Assembly: GCF_002812205.1 (NCBI RefSeq)
Contig: NZ_NPEA01000005.1
Span: 248,001 to 312,000 of the forward strand
DNA from: Leptospira neocaledonica
Lineage (GTDB): Bacteria; Spirochaetota; Leptospiria; Leptospirales; Leptospiraceae
Direction: 5' to 3'
Length of the DNA stretch: 64,000 nt
In this document: positions 7,006-17,159 of the stretch, piece by piece
Layout of the letters: each line of letters starts with the position of its first letter
Numbering within the stretch: the stretch's first letter is position 1
Made by a program: the position numbers and the translations under genes
Notes under the pieces: model-generated
Databases searched by the model: none
Told to the model about the DNA's origin: nothing
Seen by the model: the letters and a program-made list of their open reading frames with translations, nothing else

Positions 7006-9244
7006 ATTTAAAAATTTTATCCGATCCGAATTTAACTCCGGGAACCCTTGGATCCATTCAGGGGTTTTCGTATTTGTTCTGACTCTTCTATGTCTTCTCA
7101 CGAATACTTCTCTTCATGTAATGGGAGTAGATATCAGCGAATTTATTTCTCTTTTTTATGGGCTTATCCCTTTGTTACTGAGAGACTTAAGCGGAGTATT
7201 CGCTTCCTCTTATGCGTTTTTTGTAGGAGTTGCGATCTTATTTTTAGGTCCAGATTTTTCGAGATGGAAGACTGGGGAGAAGATTGAGATATATAAAATT
7301 TATCTAATTTTAGTCTCCGTTTTATTTCTTCTATTTTGTGGATCCGTTTCCGAATATCCACAGGTATACGGAGAATTTTTCTATTATAGGCATTCTTGGG
7401 CACTAGGATTCCTATATTTTATTACGGATCATTTTTCGCCCTTCTTCTTTAAATCAGCTTTATTTTTGTTTTTAGCTATCCAAGTTATTCGAAATGGATT
7501 GTATTTCTGGCAATCCGAGTCTTATGAATCTTTACTTAGATATGCGGTTTTTATAATATTATTTTATTCTTTTCATATTTTAGGGTCTGCTTGGGGTATT
7601 TTGAGTGCTTCCGCTTTTTATTCCTTTGATATTCTAATTTCTCGCTCTAAAAAAGATCTTATCTTTGTTGCAATTGTGATCTTAGGTTTTGGATTTTCTT
7701 TTTTTACCAGACCTCAGAGGGAAAACGTTATATCTAAAGAAGCCTTGGAACATTCTTCTAACACGAATGTACTTATCATTTCTGCGGATAGTATTCGTCA
7801 GGATCAATTAGGTTTTGTAAAAGGGGAGAAGAATATAACCCCGAATATAGACCGTCTTTCTTCCGAATCTCTTGTGTTTTTAGATCATCATTCTACGATT
7901 CCCAGGACATTTCCTTCTTGGGCGGATTTTCTAAGCGGTAAATATTCTTTCGAACATGGAATCCAAGACATGTTCCCGGATAAAGAAGATCGTTCCAAAT
8001 TAGGAAATACAGTCGCTACACTTCCAGGTATTTTAAGAAAATCTCATAGAACATATGTGGTCTCTTCTTTTGCGGGGGATATTTTTCCTAGGGCAAACTG
8101 GGGATTCCAAAATGTGTATGCTCCGAATTTTAGCGCGGAGACATTAACCCAGCAGAGAACGATAGAGTCTCAGGTTTTCTTTCTTCCTGTTTTGACAGGG
8201 ACATTTTTTGGAGGGGGGGAATATCTCTCTTCTATCCGATCTCTTCCGAGTCTGGGGGATGATTCTCGGATCTTGCCTGATTTATTCTCGGTGTTTGATA
8301 AAAAGGATCGCCCATTTTTTGCGCTGTACTTTTCTTCCGTAACTCATTTTCCTTATAGTCCGCCGTATCCATTTTATAAGAATACGGATCCCCACTATTA
8401 CGGGCCTTCTAAATATTTTCGTTTTGTAGATCCGAGTAATTCTGAAAAGCCTGATAAAAAAGAACAAGAACAGATTCGTTCTATCTATTCTGCTTCCTTG
8501 ACTGCTTTTGATTTTTCCGTCGGGAAAATTTTAGAAGAGTTAAAAAGAAGAAGTTTATACGACGATACACTTATCATTCTTACCTCAGATCACGGTGAAT
8601 CCTTGTTTGAAGAGGATCATAGTCACGGTCATGGGGAACATTTGAGAGGAGAAGGTGTCACTAAGATTCCGCTCATTATCAAATTACCAAAATCTTTCGA
8701 ACGAAAGGAAATCCGGAGTTTTAAAGGGATCACAAGCTCCTTGGATGTATTTCCTACAATTCTTTCCGTTTTAGGAGCTTCTTCCGAAAAGTTTTCTTTG
8801 CACGGAAAGGATCTGACCAGGCTTCCGAAGGAAGACAATTGGAGAGAGGATCGTTCTGTGTATTCCGAGACAGGGATTTGGTTTTCGGATCGGGGAGATC
8901 ATTTCTTCCAAAAGGATAGGATTCGTTATCCGAATATTTTGGAGTTACATACGATCGATCCGAATGACGGGAATAGTGTGACTGTTTCCGATTCGTATGC
9001 AAAAGAGACGGTTCTTTTTTCCAAACATAGAATGCTCCAAACCAGGACCAAAAAGCTGATCTATATTCCGAGTCCAAATGGTGTTTTGTATACCTGCTAT
9101 GACAGGATTTCCGACCCATGGAATACGAAACCTCTCCCAGCTTCTCTTTGCGGAGATTTACAGCGTAAGTTGGATCTCCTACTGGTCGGTTCCGGAAAAT
9201 GGAGAAAGGCGGGAGACTATTTCCTCCCAAAATCTGAACTTTGA
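6986..9244 (+). CDS. Membrane sulfatase-fold enzyme, LtaS/EptA-like (alkaline phosphatase superfamily)
   Basis: A 752-residue protein with several N-terminal transmembrane helices (about residues 24-240) and a large extracytoplasmic sulfatase-fold domain (about 260-700). The first metal ligand is D268 (VLIISADSIRQD). The nucleophile position is T308 in IPRTFPSW, not the Cys or Ser of a true sulfatase. Further metal ligands are D535-H536 (TSDHGES) and the HGHGEH cluster (about 547-552). A Thr nucleophile plus multi-span anchor is the layout of lipoteichoic-acid synthases and phosphoethanolamine transferases. It therefore probably transfers a phospho-alcohol group onto an envelope glycan or lipid; the acceptor is unknown. 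The start overlaps rsmD by 20 bp. Confidence 0.75.
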   Translation: MSEFWSKFKNFIRSEFNSGNPWIHSGVFVFVLTLLCLLTNTSLHVMGVDISEFISLFYGLIPLLLRDLSGVFASSYAFFVGVAILFLGPDFSRWKTGEKIEIYKIYLILVSVLFLLFCGSVSEYPQVYGEFFYYRHSWALGFLYFITDHFSPFFFKSALFLFLAIQVIRNGLYFWQSESYESLLRYAVFIILFYSFHILGSAWGILSASAFYSFDILISRSKKDLIFVAIVILGFGFSFFTRPQRENVISKEALEHSSNTNVLIISADSIRQDQLGFVKGEKNITPNIDRLSSESLVFLDHHSTIPRTFPSWADFLSGKYSFEHGIQDMFPDKEDRSKLGNTVATLPGILRKSHRTYVVSSFAGDIFPRANWGFQNVYAPNFSAETLTQQRTIESQVFFLPVLTGTFFGGGEYLSSIRSLPSLGDDSRILPDLFSVFDKKDRPFFALYFSSVTHFPYSPPYPFYKNTDPHYYGPSKYFRFVDPSNSEKPDKKEQEQIRSIYSASLTAFDFSVGKILEELKRRSLYDDTLIILTSDHGESLFEEDHSHGHGEHLRGEGVTKIPLIIKLPKSFERKEIRSFKGITSSLDVFPTILSVLGASSEKFSLHGKDLTRLPKEDNWREDRSVYSETGIWFSDRGDHFFQKDRIRYPNILELHTIDPNDGNSVTVSDSYAKETVLFSKHRMLQTRTKKLIYIPSPNGVLYTCYDRISDPWNTKPLPASLCGDLQRKLDLLLVGSGKWRKAGDYFLPKSEL

Positions 9245-9315
9245 TCGGAATGCTTTTTTCTTTCTGTCTCGGAAAGACTTGAAGTACAGGCCAGAATAAA
9301 AATCCTGGAAATAAT

Positions 9316-12300
9316 ATGCCCAAAAGGGAAGATCTCCGCTCCGTTCTGATCCTGGGATCCGGGCCGATCGTTATCGGCCAAGCTTGTGAATTCGACTATT
9401 CAGGCACCCAGGCCGCCAAAGCCCTCCGAGAAAAAGGAATCCGGGTAATCCTTCTAAATTCCAATCCTGCCACTATCATGACTGATCCTGATCTGGCGGA
9501 TGCCACGTATGTGGAACCTCTGACTGTTGCAGTCGTCCAAAAAATTTTGGAAAAGGAAAAGCCGGATGCGATCCTACCTACTGTAGGAGGTCAAACAGCA
9601 TTAAACCTTGCATTGGCCTGCCATAATGCGGGAATATTAGAAAAATATAATGTAGAGCTTATCGGCGCCAAAATAGACGCGATCAAAAAGGCGGAAGATA
9701 GAGAACTTTTTAAAAAAGCAATGGAGAAGATCGGGGTTAAAGTTCCTCGCTCCGGGCTCGTAACGAATCTGAAAGAAGCGGCAGAGGTCAAGGCTCAGAT
9801 CGGACTTCCTCTCATTGTAAGACCTGCATTCACTCTGGGGGGAACCGGAGGAGGGATCGCTTACGACGAAGAAACTTTCGACGAAGTTGTAGGCAAAGGT
9901 CTCAAGGCTTCTCCAATTAGCCAGGTATTATTAGAACAATCCGTTTTAGGTTGGAAAGAATTCGAGTTAGAGGTCATGAGAGACCTCGCGGATAACGTGG
10001 TAATCATTTGTTCCATCGAGAATATAGATCCTATGGGAGTTCATACTGGGGATTCCATCACAGTTGCTCCCCAACAGACACTTTCCGATAAGGAATACCA
10101 AAACTTAAGAGATATGTCCATCAGTATCATCCGAGAGATCGGGGTCGAAACCGGTGGATCCAATATCCAATTCGCAGTAAATCCGGCAGACGGGGACGTG
10201 ATTGTTATCGAAATGAATCCTCGCGTTTCCAGATCTTCGGCGCTTGCTTCCAAGGCGACCGGATTCCCGATCGCAAAGATTGCTGCGTTACTCTCCATTG
10301 GATATTCTCTGGACGAGATCAAAAACGATATTACAAGAGTTACACCTGCTTCTTTCGAACCATCTATAGACTATGTGGTGACCAAGATCCCAAGGTTTGC
10401 TTTCGAAAAGTTCCCAGGGACCGATGATACACTCGGAGTCCAGATGAAAGCCGTGGGAGAAGCCATGGCAATTGGAAGAACTTTTAAGGAAAGTTTCCAA
10501 AAGGCGATGCGTTCCTTAGAGATCGATCGTTTCGGTTTCGGTTCCGATGGAAATTTTGCTGAGTTAGTCGAATTTCATACACTATCTATTCCTCAGAGAA
10601 AAGAGAGGATAGATTCATTCTTACGCAGACCGAATGATAAGCGTATCTTCTATGTTAAAAAAGCATTGGAAGAAGGTTATAGTGTAGAACAGATCCACAA
10701 CCTTTCTAAGATAGATCCTTGGTTCTTATACCAATTCGAAGATCTACAAAATTTAGAAAAAGAATTCGTACAAAAAGGGAATTCTGTTTTAGGAAAACTA
10801 AAAAAAGCAGGATTTGCTAATAGGCAGTTAGCCTTCCTTGCTAAAAAAGCGGAGATAGAAAAGGTACTCTCTTCTTCTCAGACTCCTGATAAAAAAAAGG
10901 CGGAAATAGGTTCTATTCTCAAAAAAGAAGAAAAGAACCTGGAAGCAATATTAGAATCTTCTAAAATAGAACCTATCTATAAGAGGATCGATACCTGCGC
11001 CGGAGAATTCGAAGCTTATACGCCGTATTTTTATTCTTCTTATGACGAAGAGGATGAGACAAACGTAACCTCTAAGAAATCCGTAATCATTCTAGGTGGC
11101 GGACCGAACCGAATCGGACAAGGAATAGAGTTCGATTATTGTTGCTGTCACGCGTCCTTCGCTCTACAAGATCTGGGAGTGGAATCCATCATGGTGAATT
11201 CCAACCCGGAAACTGTTTCTACGGACTACGACACTTCCGACAGATTATATTTTGAACCTCTTACCTTAGAGGATGTAATACAGATTTATAAAAAGGAAAA
11301 ACCGGATGGAGTGATTATCCAATTCGGTGGACAAACCCCTCTCAAACTTGCAAAAGATCTGGAAAGTAGGGGAGTTCCAATTTTAGGAACAAGCCCGGAT
11401 TCCATAGACAGAGCGGAAGATAGAAAACGTTTCGCAGAAGTATTAGAAAAACTGAAATTGATCTCTCCTAAGAACGGAATAGCTACTTCTATGGAAGAGG
11501 CTAGGAAAATCGCAAATAATATCACTTATCCTGTGCTTGTTCGCCCTAGTTACGTATTGGGCGGAAGAGCTATGCTTATCATCAGCGAAGAAAAAGAGCT
11601 GGATAAGTATATGGAGAAGGCAGAGGAAATTTCAGAAGACAGACCGCTTCTTATAGATTCCTTCTTAGAAGATGCGGTAGAAGTGGATGTGGATGCACTT
11701 TGCGACGGCAAAGATGTGTTTATCGCTGGGATCATGGAGCATATTGAAGAAGCAGGGATCCATTCCGGAGATTCTGCCTGTATTCTTCCTCCTCAATCCT
11801 TGTCCAAAAAAGTATTAGATGATATCAGAAATGCTACAAGAGCACTTGCATTGGAATTGCAGGTCAAGGGACTTATCAATATCCAATATGCAGTTAAGGA
11901 AGAAGTTGTATATGTGATCGAGGTAAACCCTCGTGCTTCCAGAACGGTTCCTTTTGTGTCCAAGGCTCTTGGCCACCCTATTGTAAAATACGCTACCCGT
12001 ATCATGATGGGTGAGACCTTAAAACAATTACCACTTCCAAAAGAAATGGTGTTCCCTACCGTAAACGTGAAGGAAGCAGTATTACCTTTTAATAAATTTC
12101 CCGGAGTGGATACAATCCTCGGGCCGGAAATGAGATCCACAGGCGAGGTAATGGGAATTGCAGACACTGCCGGAGAGGCATTCTTAAAATCTCAATACAT
12201 GGCCGGAGAAGAACTTCCTTCTAAGGGTACGGTATTCGTTTCTGTAAATGATAAGGACAAAAAAGATCTACTGAAGTATATCAAGGATCTTTCTGATCTA

Positions 12301-12627
12301 GGATTCATTTTGATCGCCACCGAAGGAACCCATAAGTTCTTATCCGAAAATGGAATACTTTCCTCCAAGATCAATAAGGTATACGATAACCAGTTCCCGA
12401 CTGCATTAGATTATATCCGAGAGAACAAGATCCATCTTATACTGAACACGCCACTTAGTAGAGTGACTAGAGACGATAGTTTTGCAATCCGCCAAGCAGC
12501 GATCCGTTACAAGATCCCATGTTTGACTACTGCGAGTGCTGCTAAGGCTTTAATCAAAGGAATGATGGAGATGACTGATAAAGGTTTCACCATCCGTTCT
12601 TTGCAAGAGATCCATAGTTCCAAGTAA
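9316..12627 (+). CDS. carB: Carbamoyl-phosphate synthase large subunit CarB
   Basis: A 1103-residue protein, slightly longer than the usual 1070-1080. It makes carbamoyl phosphate from bicarbonate, ammonia (channelled from CarA) and two ATP, for pyrimidines and arginine. The N-terminus has [20 protein letters not shown]. The first ATP-grasp half includes [12 protein letters not shown]. The second carbamate-phosphorylating half begins with [19 protein letters not shown] (about residue 590) and includes [11 protein letters not shown]. The C-terminal 140 residues are the MGS-like allosteric domain. An insertion rich in Lys and Glu around residues 490-545 accounts for the extra length. Its partner carA is about 50 kb away on the other strand. 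Confidence 0.97.
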   Translation: MPKREDLRSVLILGSGPIVIGQACEFDYSGTQAAKALREKGIRVILLNSNPATIMTDPDLADATYVEPLTVAVVQKILEKEKPDAILPTVGGQTALNLALACHNAGILEKYNVELIGAKIDAIKKAEDRELFKKAMEKIGVKVPRSGLVTNLKEAAEVKAQIGLPLIVRPAFTLGGTGGGIAYDEETFDEVVGKGLKASPISQVLLEQSVLGWKEFELEVMRDLADNVVIICSIENIDPMGVHTGDSITVAPQQTLSDKEYQNLRDMSISIIREIGVETGGSNIQFAVNPADGDVIVIEMNPRVSRSSALASKATGFPIAKIAALLSIGYSLDEIKNDITRVTPASFEPSIDYVVTKIPRFAFEKFPGTDDTLGVQMKAVGEAMAIGRTFKESFQKAMRSLEIDRFGFGSDGNFAELVEFHTLSIPQRKERIDSFLRRPNDKRIFYVKKALEEGYSVEQIHNLSKIDPWFLYQFEDLQNLEKEFVQKGNSVLGKLKKAGFANRQLAFLAKKAEIEKVLSSSQTPDKKKAEIGSILKKEEKNLEAILESSKIEPIYKRIDTCAGEFEAYTPYFYSSYDEEDETNVTSKKSVIILGGGPNRIGQGIEFDYCCCHASFALQDLGVESIMVNSNPETVSTDYDTSDRLYFEPLTLEDVIQIYKKEKPDGVIIQFGGQTPLKLAKDLESRGVPILGTSPDSIDRAEDRKRFAEVLEKLKLISPKNGIATSMEEARKIANNITYPVLVRPSYVLGGRAMLIISEEKELDKYMEKAEEISEDRPLLIDSFLEDAVEVDVDALCDGKDVFIAGIMEHIEEAGIHSGDSACILPPQSLSKKVLDDIRNATRALALELQVKGLINIQYAVKEEVVYVIEVNPRASRTVPFVSKALGHPIVKYATRIMMGETLKQLPLPKEMVFPTVNVKEAVLPFNKFPGVDTILGPEMRSTGEVMGIADTAGEAFLKSQYMAGEELPSKGTVFVSVNDKDKKDLLKYIKDLSDLGFILIATEGTHKFLSENGILSSKINKVYDNQFPTALDYIRENKIHLILNTPLSRVTRDDSFAIRQAAIRYKIPCLTTASAAKALIKGMMEMTDKGFTIRSLQEIHSSK

Positions 12628-12645
12628 GATACGAGTTTTGGCGAC

Positions 12646-12736
12646 TTCTCGCTTGGCGAGAACCGCGCTCTCCGCTCAATCAGCGAAGCACCATAATGAT
12701 TCTTTAATATAGTGCCTTATACTTTTACGATGGTGC
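12646..12736. other. Two inverted repeats downstream of carB
   Basis: TTCTCGC (12646-12652) pairs with GCGAGAA (12656-12662) across a 3-nt loop. GCACCAT (12688-12694) pairs with ATGGTGC (12730-12736) across a 35-nt AT-rich spacer. Neither stem is followed by a T-run, so these are not classical terminators. They could stabilise the carB mRNA end or be remnants of an intergenic repeat. Confidence 0.4.
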
Positions 12737-12907
12737 ATCGCCGGATTTCCGCTATGATCGCTGTCGCTTGTAGTCAGAATGTCTTCTGATGGATTCGTAT
12801 TCTTATTCTGCTATTTTTCATATACAGTCATTTTTATCAATAATGAGTCTCAAAATCAATTTGACAATTTTCTAAAGAAAAAGAACCTGATGGGAAAGAG
12901 GACATCT

Positions 12908-13105
12908 ATGGAAGAATACTGCCGCCCGATTCGGATTTCAGAAAGGAATTACTTTATCGTGGATTTATGCGCAAATTGCGGACATGTACACCTACATTTT
13001 GAGAATGGCTCCTTAAAAATGGATCTTCATAAGTTGGAAGATTTGTACAAAACCGTCCAGGACGCTCACGCTTGGATCCTAGAAGAACTCGCCGGCTATA
13101 ATTGA
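12908..13105 (+). CDS. Small conserved-looking Cys protein (65 residues)
   Basis: The reading frame is open from 12779, but the likely start is the ATG at 12908, preceded by an AAAGAGG ribosome site (12896-12902). The upstream part lacks such a site and reads as random hydrophobic residues. The 65-residue product begins MEEYCRPIRI and has a metal-site-like motif CANCGHVHLHF (C21, C24, H26, H28) followed by an amphipathic helix. This may bind Zn2+. A strong terminator follows. No named family recognised. Confidence 0.55.
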   Translation: MEEYCRPIRISERNYFIVDLCANCGHVHLHFENGSLKMDLHKLEDLYKTVQDAHAWILEELAGYN

Positions 13106-13167
13106 GAAATCATTCCAGCCGAGATCTCGACTTATCTAAATTTTCCTAAAACTCTACTTCTTCCCCT

Positions 13168-13198
13168 AAGTCCGGGCTTCTAAAAGGCCGGACTTTTT
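13168..13198 (+). terminator. Rho-independent terminator
   Basis: AAGTCCGG (13168-13175) and CCGGACTT (13188-13195) form an 8-bp stem with a 12-nt loop, and the 3' arm runs into TTTTTAT. It ends transcription of the small Cys protein gene before the catalase promoter region. Confidence 0.8.
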
Positions 13199-13266
13199 AT
13201 GTTTTTCTGAAGTTCAATTCCTTCCATTTCAAAAAAATAAGAATTTCTGTCATTTTGACCATTTGT

Positions 13267-13281
13267 TTAGAATAATTCTAA
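13267..13281. promoter_or_regulatory. PerR/Fur-type operator, distal box
   Basis: TTAGAATAATTCTAA is a 7-1-7 palindrome that fits the PerR box consensus TTATAATNATTATAA. It sits about 75 bp before the catalase ATG, downstream of a candidate -35 TTGACC (13255-13260) and overlapping a possible -10 TAATTT (13279-13284). PerR would repress here and release on peroxide; the regulator gene is not in the window. Confidence 0.75.
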
Positions 13282-13310
13282 TTTTTTTCGGTTTCCAATT
13301 ATTTTGAATT

Positions 13311-13343
13311 GATCTAGATTTAGAATAATTCTAAATCTAGATC
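13311..13343. promoter_or_regulatory. 33-bp perfect palindrome containing a second PerR box
   Basis: Arms of 16 bp flank one central base. The inner 15 bp (13320-13334) are identical to the distal PerR-like box TTAGAATAATTCTAA, and the outer bases are GATCTAGAT and its complement. It ends only about 12 bp before the catalase ATG, so it would be in the 5' leader or core promoter. It could bind two PerR dimers or form a hairpin in the leader RNA that hides the GAGGTAG ribosome site (13344-13350). Confidence 0.75.
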
Positions 13344-13355
13344 CGAGGTAGAAAT

Positions 13356-14906
13356 ATGAAAACAAAGATTATCTACGGACTTTTGTTCCTAGGAGTTATC
13401 TTCTCTCATTCCTTGTCAGCTGAAACTCTGACCCGAGAGAATGGGGCACCGGTAGGTGATAACCAGAACTCTCAAACTGCTGGAGAAACGGGACCGGTGC
13501 TTCTTCAAGATTCTCATTTGATCGAGAAATTGGCTCGTTTTGATCGGGAAAGAATTCCGGAAAGAGTGGTGCATGCCAGAGGAACCGGCGCTTACGGAAC
13601 TTTTATTAGTTATGGAGACCAGAGCGAACTGACCAAAGCAGCGTTATTTTCCAAAAAAGGAAAACAGACTAAGGTATTTGTACGTTTTTCTTCAGTGGTT
13701 CATCCTAGCGGATCGCCGGAAACATTAAGAGATCCTAGAGGATTTGCGACCAAGTTTTATACGGACCAAGGTAACTGGGATCTAGTAGGGAATAATCTTC
13801 CTGTGTTCTTCATTCGGGACGCCATGAAATTTCCGGACATGGTACATTCTCTCAAACCTTCTCCAGTAACGAATTTACAGGATCCGAATCGGTTCTTCGA
13901 CTTTTTCGCTCATGTTCCAGAAAGTACGAATATGCTGACTTATTTATATTCCGATTTGGGAACTCCTGCCACGTATCGAGAGATGGACGGAAACGGAGTA
14001 CACGCTTTCAAATTCGTAAATTCTTCAGGTAAAGTTTCGTACGTTAAATTCCATTGGAAAAGCCAACAAGGGATCAAGACCTTAAATTCGGAAGAATCTG
14101 CCAAGATACAGTCTCAAGACTTCAATCATATGACAAAAGACTTATATGATTCCATCACAAAAGGAAACAACCCTTCTTGGGAATTGGAAGCTCAGATTTT
14201 GGAGCCGGAGATATTAAACGATTTTGAATTTAATCCTTTGGATGCTACCAAAGAATGGATCCGAATTCCGAATCTGAAAACGGTAATATTAGGAAAAATG
14301 ACCTTGAATCAAGTTCCGGAGAATTTTTTCGAACACACGGAACAATCAGGATTTGCTCCTTCGAATTTGGTTCCTGGGATCGAACCTTCGGAAGATAGAC
14401 TTTTGCAAGGAAGATTATTTTCTTATGCGGATACCCAGAGATATAGATTAGGTGTGAATGGTATCCAACTTCCGGTCAATCGACCTATTAATATAGTTTC
14501 TTCTCATGGTCAAGACGGAGCCTTAAAATATTCGGAAGGTAAGGGAAATATCAACTACCAGCCGAATTCTTATCAGGGTGGTCAATCTAGATCGGGAGGA
14601 AAGTATTCGGAAGATCAGGATTATAAATTCTCCAATTTTAAGCTGAGTGGCACGACCCAGCAGACGATGGTCCGAAAAACTTTAAACTTCAAACAAGCAG
14701 GAGAACTGTATAGAAGTTATAGCGAGAAAGAAAAGTCGGCGCTGATCCGTAACTTTGCAGGCGATCTAAAATCCGTCCAAAATCCCAAAATTAAAACTAA
14801 GATAGTCGCTCATACGTATGCTGCGGACCCGGAATATGGTGAAAGACTGGCGAAAGAAGTGGGAGTCGAGTTGAAAGAAGTCAAAAAGATCTCAAGCGAA
14901 CTATAA
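13356..14906 (+). CDS. Periplasmic monofunctional haem catalase
   Basis: A 516-residue clade-type catalase that dismutates H2O2 to water and oxygen. A cleavable signal peptide (ending about SLSA-ET, residue 22) sends it to the periplasm. Active-site residues are all present: distal H73 (RVVHARGTGAYG), N146 (LVGNNLPVFFIRD) and the proximal haem ligand Y357 (RLFSYADTQRYRLG). The ATG is preceded by a GAGGTAG site. Two PerR-type boxes lie upstream, and an ankyrin-repeat gene follows, as in katB-ankB of other bacteria. This fits peroxide-inducible defence. Gene naming in Leptospira varies (katE/katA), so no symbol is given. Confidence 0.95.
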   Translation: MKTKIIYGLLFLGVIFSHSLSAETLTRENGAPVGDNQNSQTAGETGPVLLQDSHLIEKLARFDRERIPERVVHARGTGAYGTFISYGDQSELTKAALFSKKGKQTKVFVRFSSVVHPSGSPETLRDPRGFATKFYTDQGNWDLVGNNLPVFFIRDAMKFPDMVHSLKPSPVTNLQDPNRFFDFFAHVPESTNMLTYLYSDLGTPATYREMDGNGVHAFKFVNSSGKVSYVKFHWKSQQGIKTLNSEESAKIQSQDFNHMTKDLYDSITKGNNPSWELEAQILEPEILNDFEFNPLDATKEWIRIPNLKTVILGKMTLNQVPENFFEHTEQSGFAPSNLVPGIEPSEDRLLQGRLFSYADTQRYRLGVNGIQLPVNRPINIVSSHGQDGALKYSEGKGNINYQPNSYQGGQSRSGGKYSEDQDYKFSNFKLSGTTQQTMVRKTLNFKQAGELYRSYSEKEKSALIRNFAGDLKSVQNPKIKTKIVAHTYAADPEYGERLAKEVGVELKEVKKISSEL

Positions 14907-14928
14907 TAATATTTTTCGAATAGAAGAT

Positions 14929-14948
14929 GCGGCCCCTAAAAAGGCCGC
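14929..14948 (+). other. Hairpin between catalase and ankyrin genes
   Basis: GCGGCC (14929-14934) pairs with GGCCGC (14943-14948), leaving an 8-nt A-rich loop, with no following T-run. The GGAAGAG ribosome site of the ankyrin gene starts 3-4 nt after it. It probably protects or processes the catalase mRNA end, giving unequal expression of the two genes, rather than stopping transcription. Confidence 0.5.
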
Positions 14949-14963
14949 AAGGAAGAGTGGATC

Positions 14964-15545
14964 ATGAAGTTATTTTCTTTTTTTATAATATACTTCGTAT
15001 GCGGTTTCTGTTATTTTTTATTGGCGGAGGAAGAAGGTTATAAGCCAGTCCGAGACGGAAATTCTGCTTTTTACGATTCTGCAAAAATCGGGGATATTGT
15101 AGGCCTTGGAAAATTTTTGGATTCAGGGATCGATATTGAATCCAAGGACTCCAAGGGATATACTGCTCTAATCTATGCTGCATACTACGGTCAGGAAGAA
15201 GCAGTGGAGTTCCTACTTTCAAAAGGAGCGGATCCATGCTCCAAGGACAATCGTGGAAATACGGCTTTAATGGGTGCCGTTTTTAAGGGCCATCTCGGTA
15301 TCGTAAAAAAACTCTTCCAATCAAAATGTGTCGTGGACCAAAAGAATTTTTCTGGCCAGACCGCTTTAATGTATGCGGCTCTTTTTGGAAGAACGGAAAT
15401 TTTTAAGGCATTATTGCAATATGGTGCTGATCCGGATCTAAAGGATGATCTTGGATACGATTCCTTCTACCTAGCGGAAACTCAGGGAAATACCGAAATT
15501 TTGGACCTTCTTATGGTAGGAACACCTGCACCAAAAGCACAATAA
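14964..15545 (+). CDS. Exported ankyrin-repeat protein, AnkB-like catalase partner
   Basis: A 193-residue protein with an N-terminal hydrophobic signal (about residues 1-21, ending FLLA-EE). Four to five ankyrin repeats fill the rest, with TALIYAAYYGQEEAVEFLL, TALMGAVFKGHLGIVKKLF and TALMYAALFGRTEIFKALL as clear helix pairs and GADP turns. In Pseudomonas the ankyrin protein next to KatB is needed for full catalase activity and lies in the cytoplasmic membrane; a similar role is likely here. It is 57 bp downstream of the catalase gene on the same strand, with its own ribosome site. Confidence 0.85.
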   Translation: MKLFSFFIIYFVCGFCYFLLAEEEGYKPVRDGNSAFYDSAKIGDIVGLGKFLDSGIDIESKDSKGYTALIYAAYYGQEEAVEFLLSKGADPCSKDNRGNTALMGAVFKGHLGIVKKLFQSKCVVDQKNFSGQTALMYAALFGRTEIFKALLQYGADPDLKDDLGYDSFYLAETQGNTEILDLLMVGTPAPKAQ

Positions 15546-15667
15546 ACTAAGGGAGAACGGATAAGGCTGGAATAAAGCGACATAATCCAATAAAGGAAGA
15601 AGATAATCTTATAATTATATCAAGGAATCCACAGATATTTCGATCCTTATACTGCAAGGGGCAAACT

Positions 15668-17149
15668 ATGCAGATCAGAACGGAAGGACCAGGCAGAGAA
15701 GAAGGATATTCGCTTTCGGCGGAGCCAAAGGTATCTAATGTTTCTGAAAAAGCTTCCGCCCCTTCGGTGAGTTTTATGGACCTGATGAAGTCTATCCAAC
15801 TCCGCTCTCAAAAGGTTTTGGAAGAAGGACAAAAGTCCGAAATCAAAGAAGAAAAACCTTCCGAAATGGAAGAATCTAAAGAGCCTGAATTATTCGTAAG
15901 ATCCGAAGAGGATGAAGTAGAAGAGACCGATTCGGAAGAAGAAGACAATGAAAAATTAGTTCGTCTTTCTGAGAAGAAGGTCCAGAAAGCAGAGTTAGAA
16001 GAAACCGATTCCGAGTTAGAAGCGGAGACCGACTCTGAATTCTTGGCCGAAGAATTAGATTCTCCTTTTATCACACAGATGAGTGTGTTCTTGGCAGGAC
16101 TTGAAGCCAAAAAAGAAAAAGAAGTCTCTGCGGCTGCAAACCAGGAAGAATCCGTATCATTCAAAAAGATCCAAAAACATGTAAAAGAAGAAGCTCCTAA
16201 GGCTGAACAAAAAGAAGAAGCAGGAAATGTTTCCGTTCTGAAATTGAGTCAGTCGGAAGAAAAACGTTCTATTAAAGAATCCAAAAAAACTCCTGAAAAA
16301 GAAAGTCTGGATGAAGGTTTAAAAAGTTTGGAAGAAGCTCGTAAATTTTCCAAACCAGCCAATGAAGAAAAAATACTTACAGTATTAAAAGATTCTCATA
16401 AAGAAAATTTTATTCCCGAATCCGAGAACTGGAAGATCACCAGAGAGAAAAAACAAGAAACTCTTTCTATGGTTTCCAAAAACCAGGCGGCGAAAGCCGC
16501 TCAGGTGGAAGAAGCTTCCAAATCGGATACTTCCGGTAAAGGATCTCAAAATCAGGACTTCTCCCAAAGAAACGGGAATGAGACCACATTCACTTTATTA
16601 AAAGCGGGTCTCGGGATCGCAGAAAAGAACCCAGAAGTTTCCGGACAAAATTCTAAACCTTCTAAAACAAATCCTGGATCTTCAATGGATCGTGCTCAAA
16701 TGAAGGAAAATTTTCAGAGGTTAGTTCAATCAGCAAAATTGAATATAGTTGAGAATGGAAAATCGGAAGCCACTCTTAGATTGAATCCGAGAGAATTAGG
16801 AAGAGTTTCCTTACGTATTACTGTGGAAGATGATAAAGTCCAAGGTAAAATTTTAGTAGAATCGGATCAGGTTCGAAAATTATTCGCCGGAGATTTGGAG
16901 CAACTTCGCAAAGATTTTAAAGAACAAGGATTAGATCTACAATCCTTAATAGTGGAATCCGAGGATTCTTTACGCATGAGTTGGGATGGACAGGACTCTT
17001 CTCGATTCTTCGACCAAGAAGGTTTTGGTTTCGAAACTTCAGATTTTTCGAATTCTTCCGATTTGGAAGAAGTTTCGGAAATGGACTCTATAGAAAATTC
17101 GGAATTCGCCGAAAAGAATACTGATAAACGCTTAAACATCTTGGTTTAA
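15668..17149 (+). CDS. fliK: Flagellar hook-length control protein FliK
   Basis: A 493-residue protein that measures hook length and switches the export gate from hook to filament substrates. The N-terminal two-thirds is low-complexity, rich in Glu, Lys and Ser, as expected for the disordered ruler part. The C-terminal Flg_hook domain (about 365-440) is clear: [20 protein letters not shown], then [13 protein letters not shown] and [12 protein letters not shown]. The ATG is preceded by AAGGGG (15656-15660). It is followed after 10 bp by flgD and then flgE, the usual spirochaetal order. No sigma-28 promoter is evident upstream. Confidence 0.88.
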   Translation: MQIRTEGPGREEGYSLSAEPKVSNVSEKASAPSVSFMDLMKSIQLRSQKVLEEGQKSEIKEEKPSEMEESKEPELFVRSEEDEVEETDSEEEDNEKLVRLSEKKVQKAELEETDSELEAETDSEFLAEELDSPFITQMSVFLAGLEAKKEKEVSAAANQEESVSFKKIQKHVKEEAPKAEQKEEAGNVSVLKLSQSEEKRSIKESKKTPEKESLDEGLKSLEEARKFSKPANEEKILTVLKDSHKENFIPESENWKITREKKQETLSMVSKNQAAKAAQVEEASKSDTSGKGSQNQDFSQRNGNETTFTLLKAGLGIAEKNPEVSGQNSKPSKTNPGSSMDRAQMKENFQRLVQSAKLNIVENGKSEATLRLNPRELGRVSLRITVEDDKVQGKILVESDQVRKLFAGDLEQLRKDFKEQGLDLQSLIVESEDSLRMSWDGQDSSRFFDQEGFGFETSDFSNSSDLEEVSEMDSIENSEFAEKNTDKRLNILV

Positions 17150-17159
17150 GGAGAGGATC

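Noticed and set aside
8754..9323. 189-codon open frame antisense to the sulfatase-fold gene
   Set aside because: No ribosome site, no domain, and it covers the conserved C-terminal part of the real gene.
12779..12907. Upstream ATG extension of the small Cys protein
   Set aside because: No ribosome site at 12779, and residues before the ATG at 12908 look random; the AAAGAGG site supports 12908.
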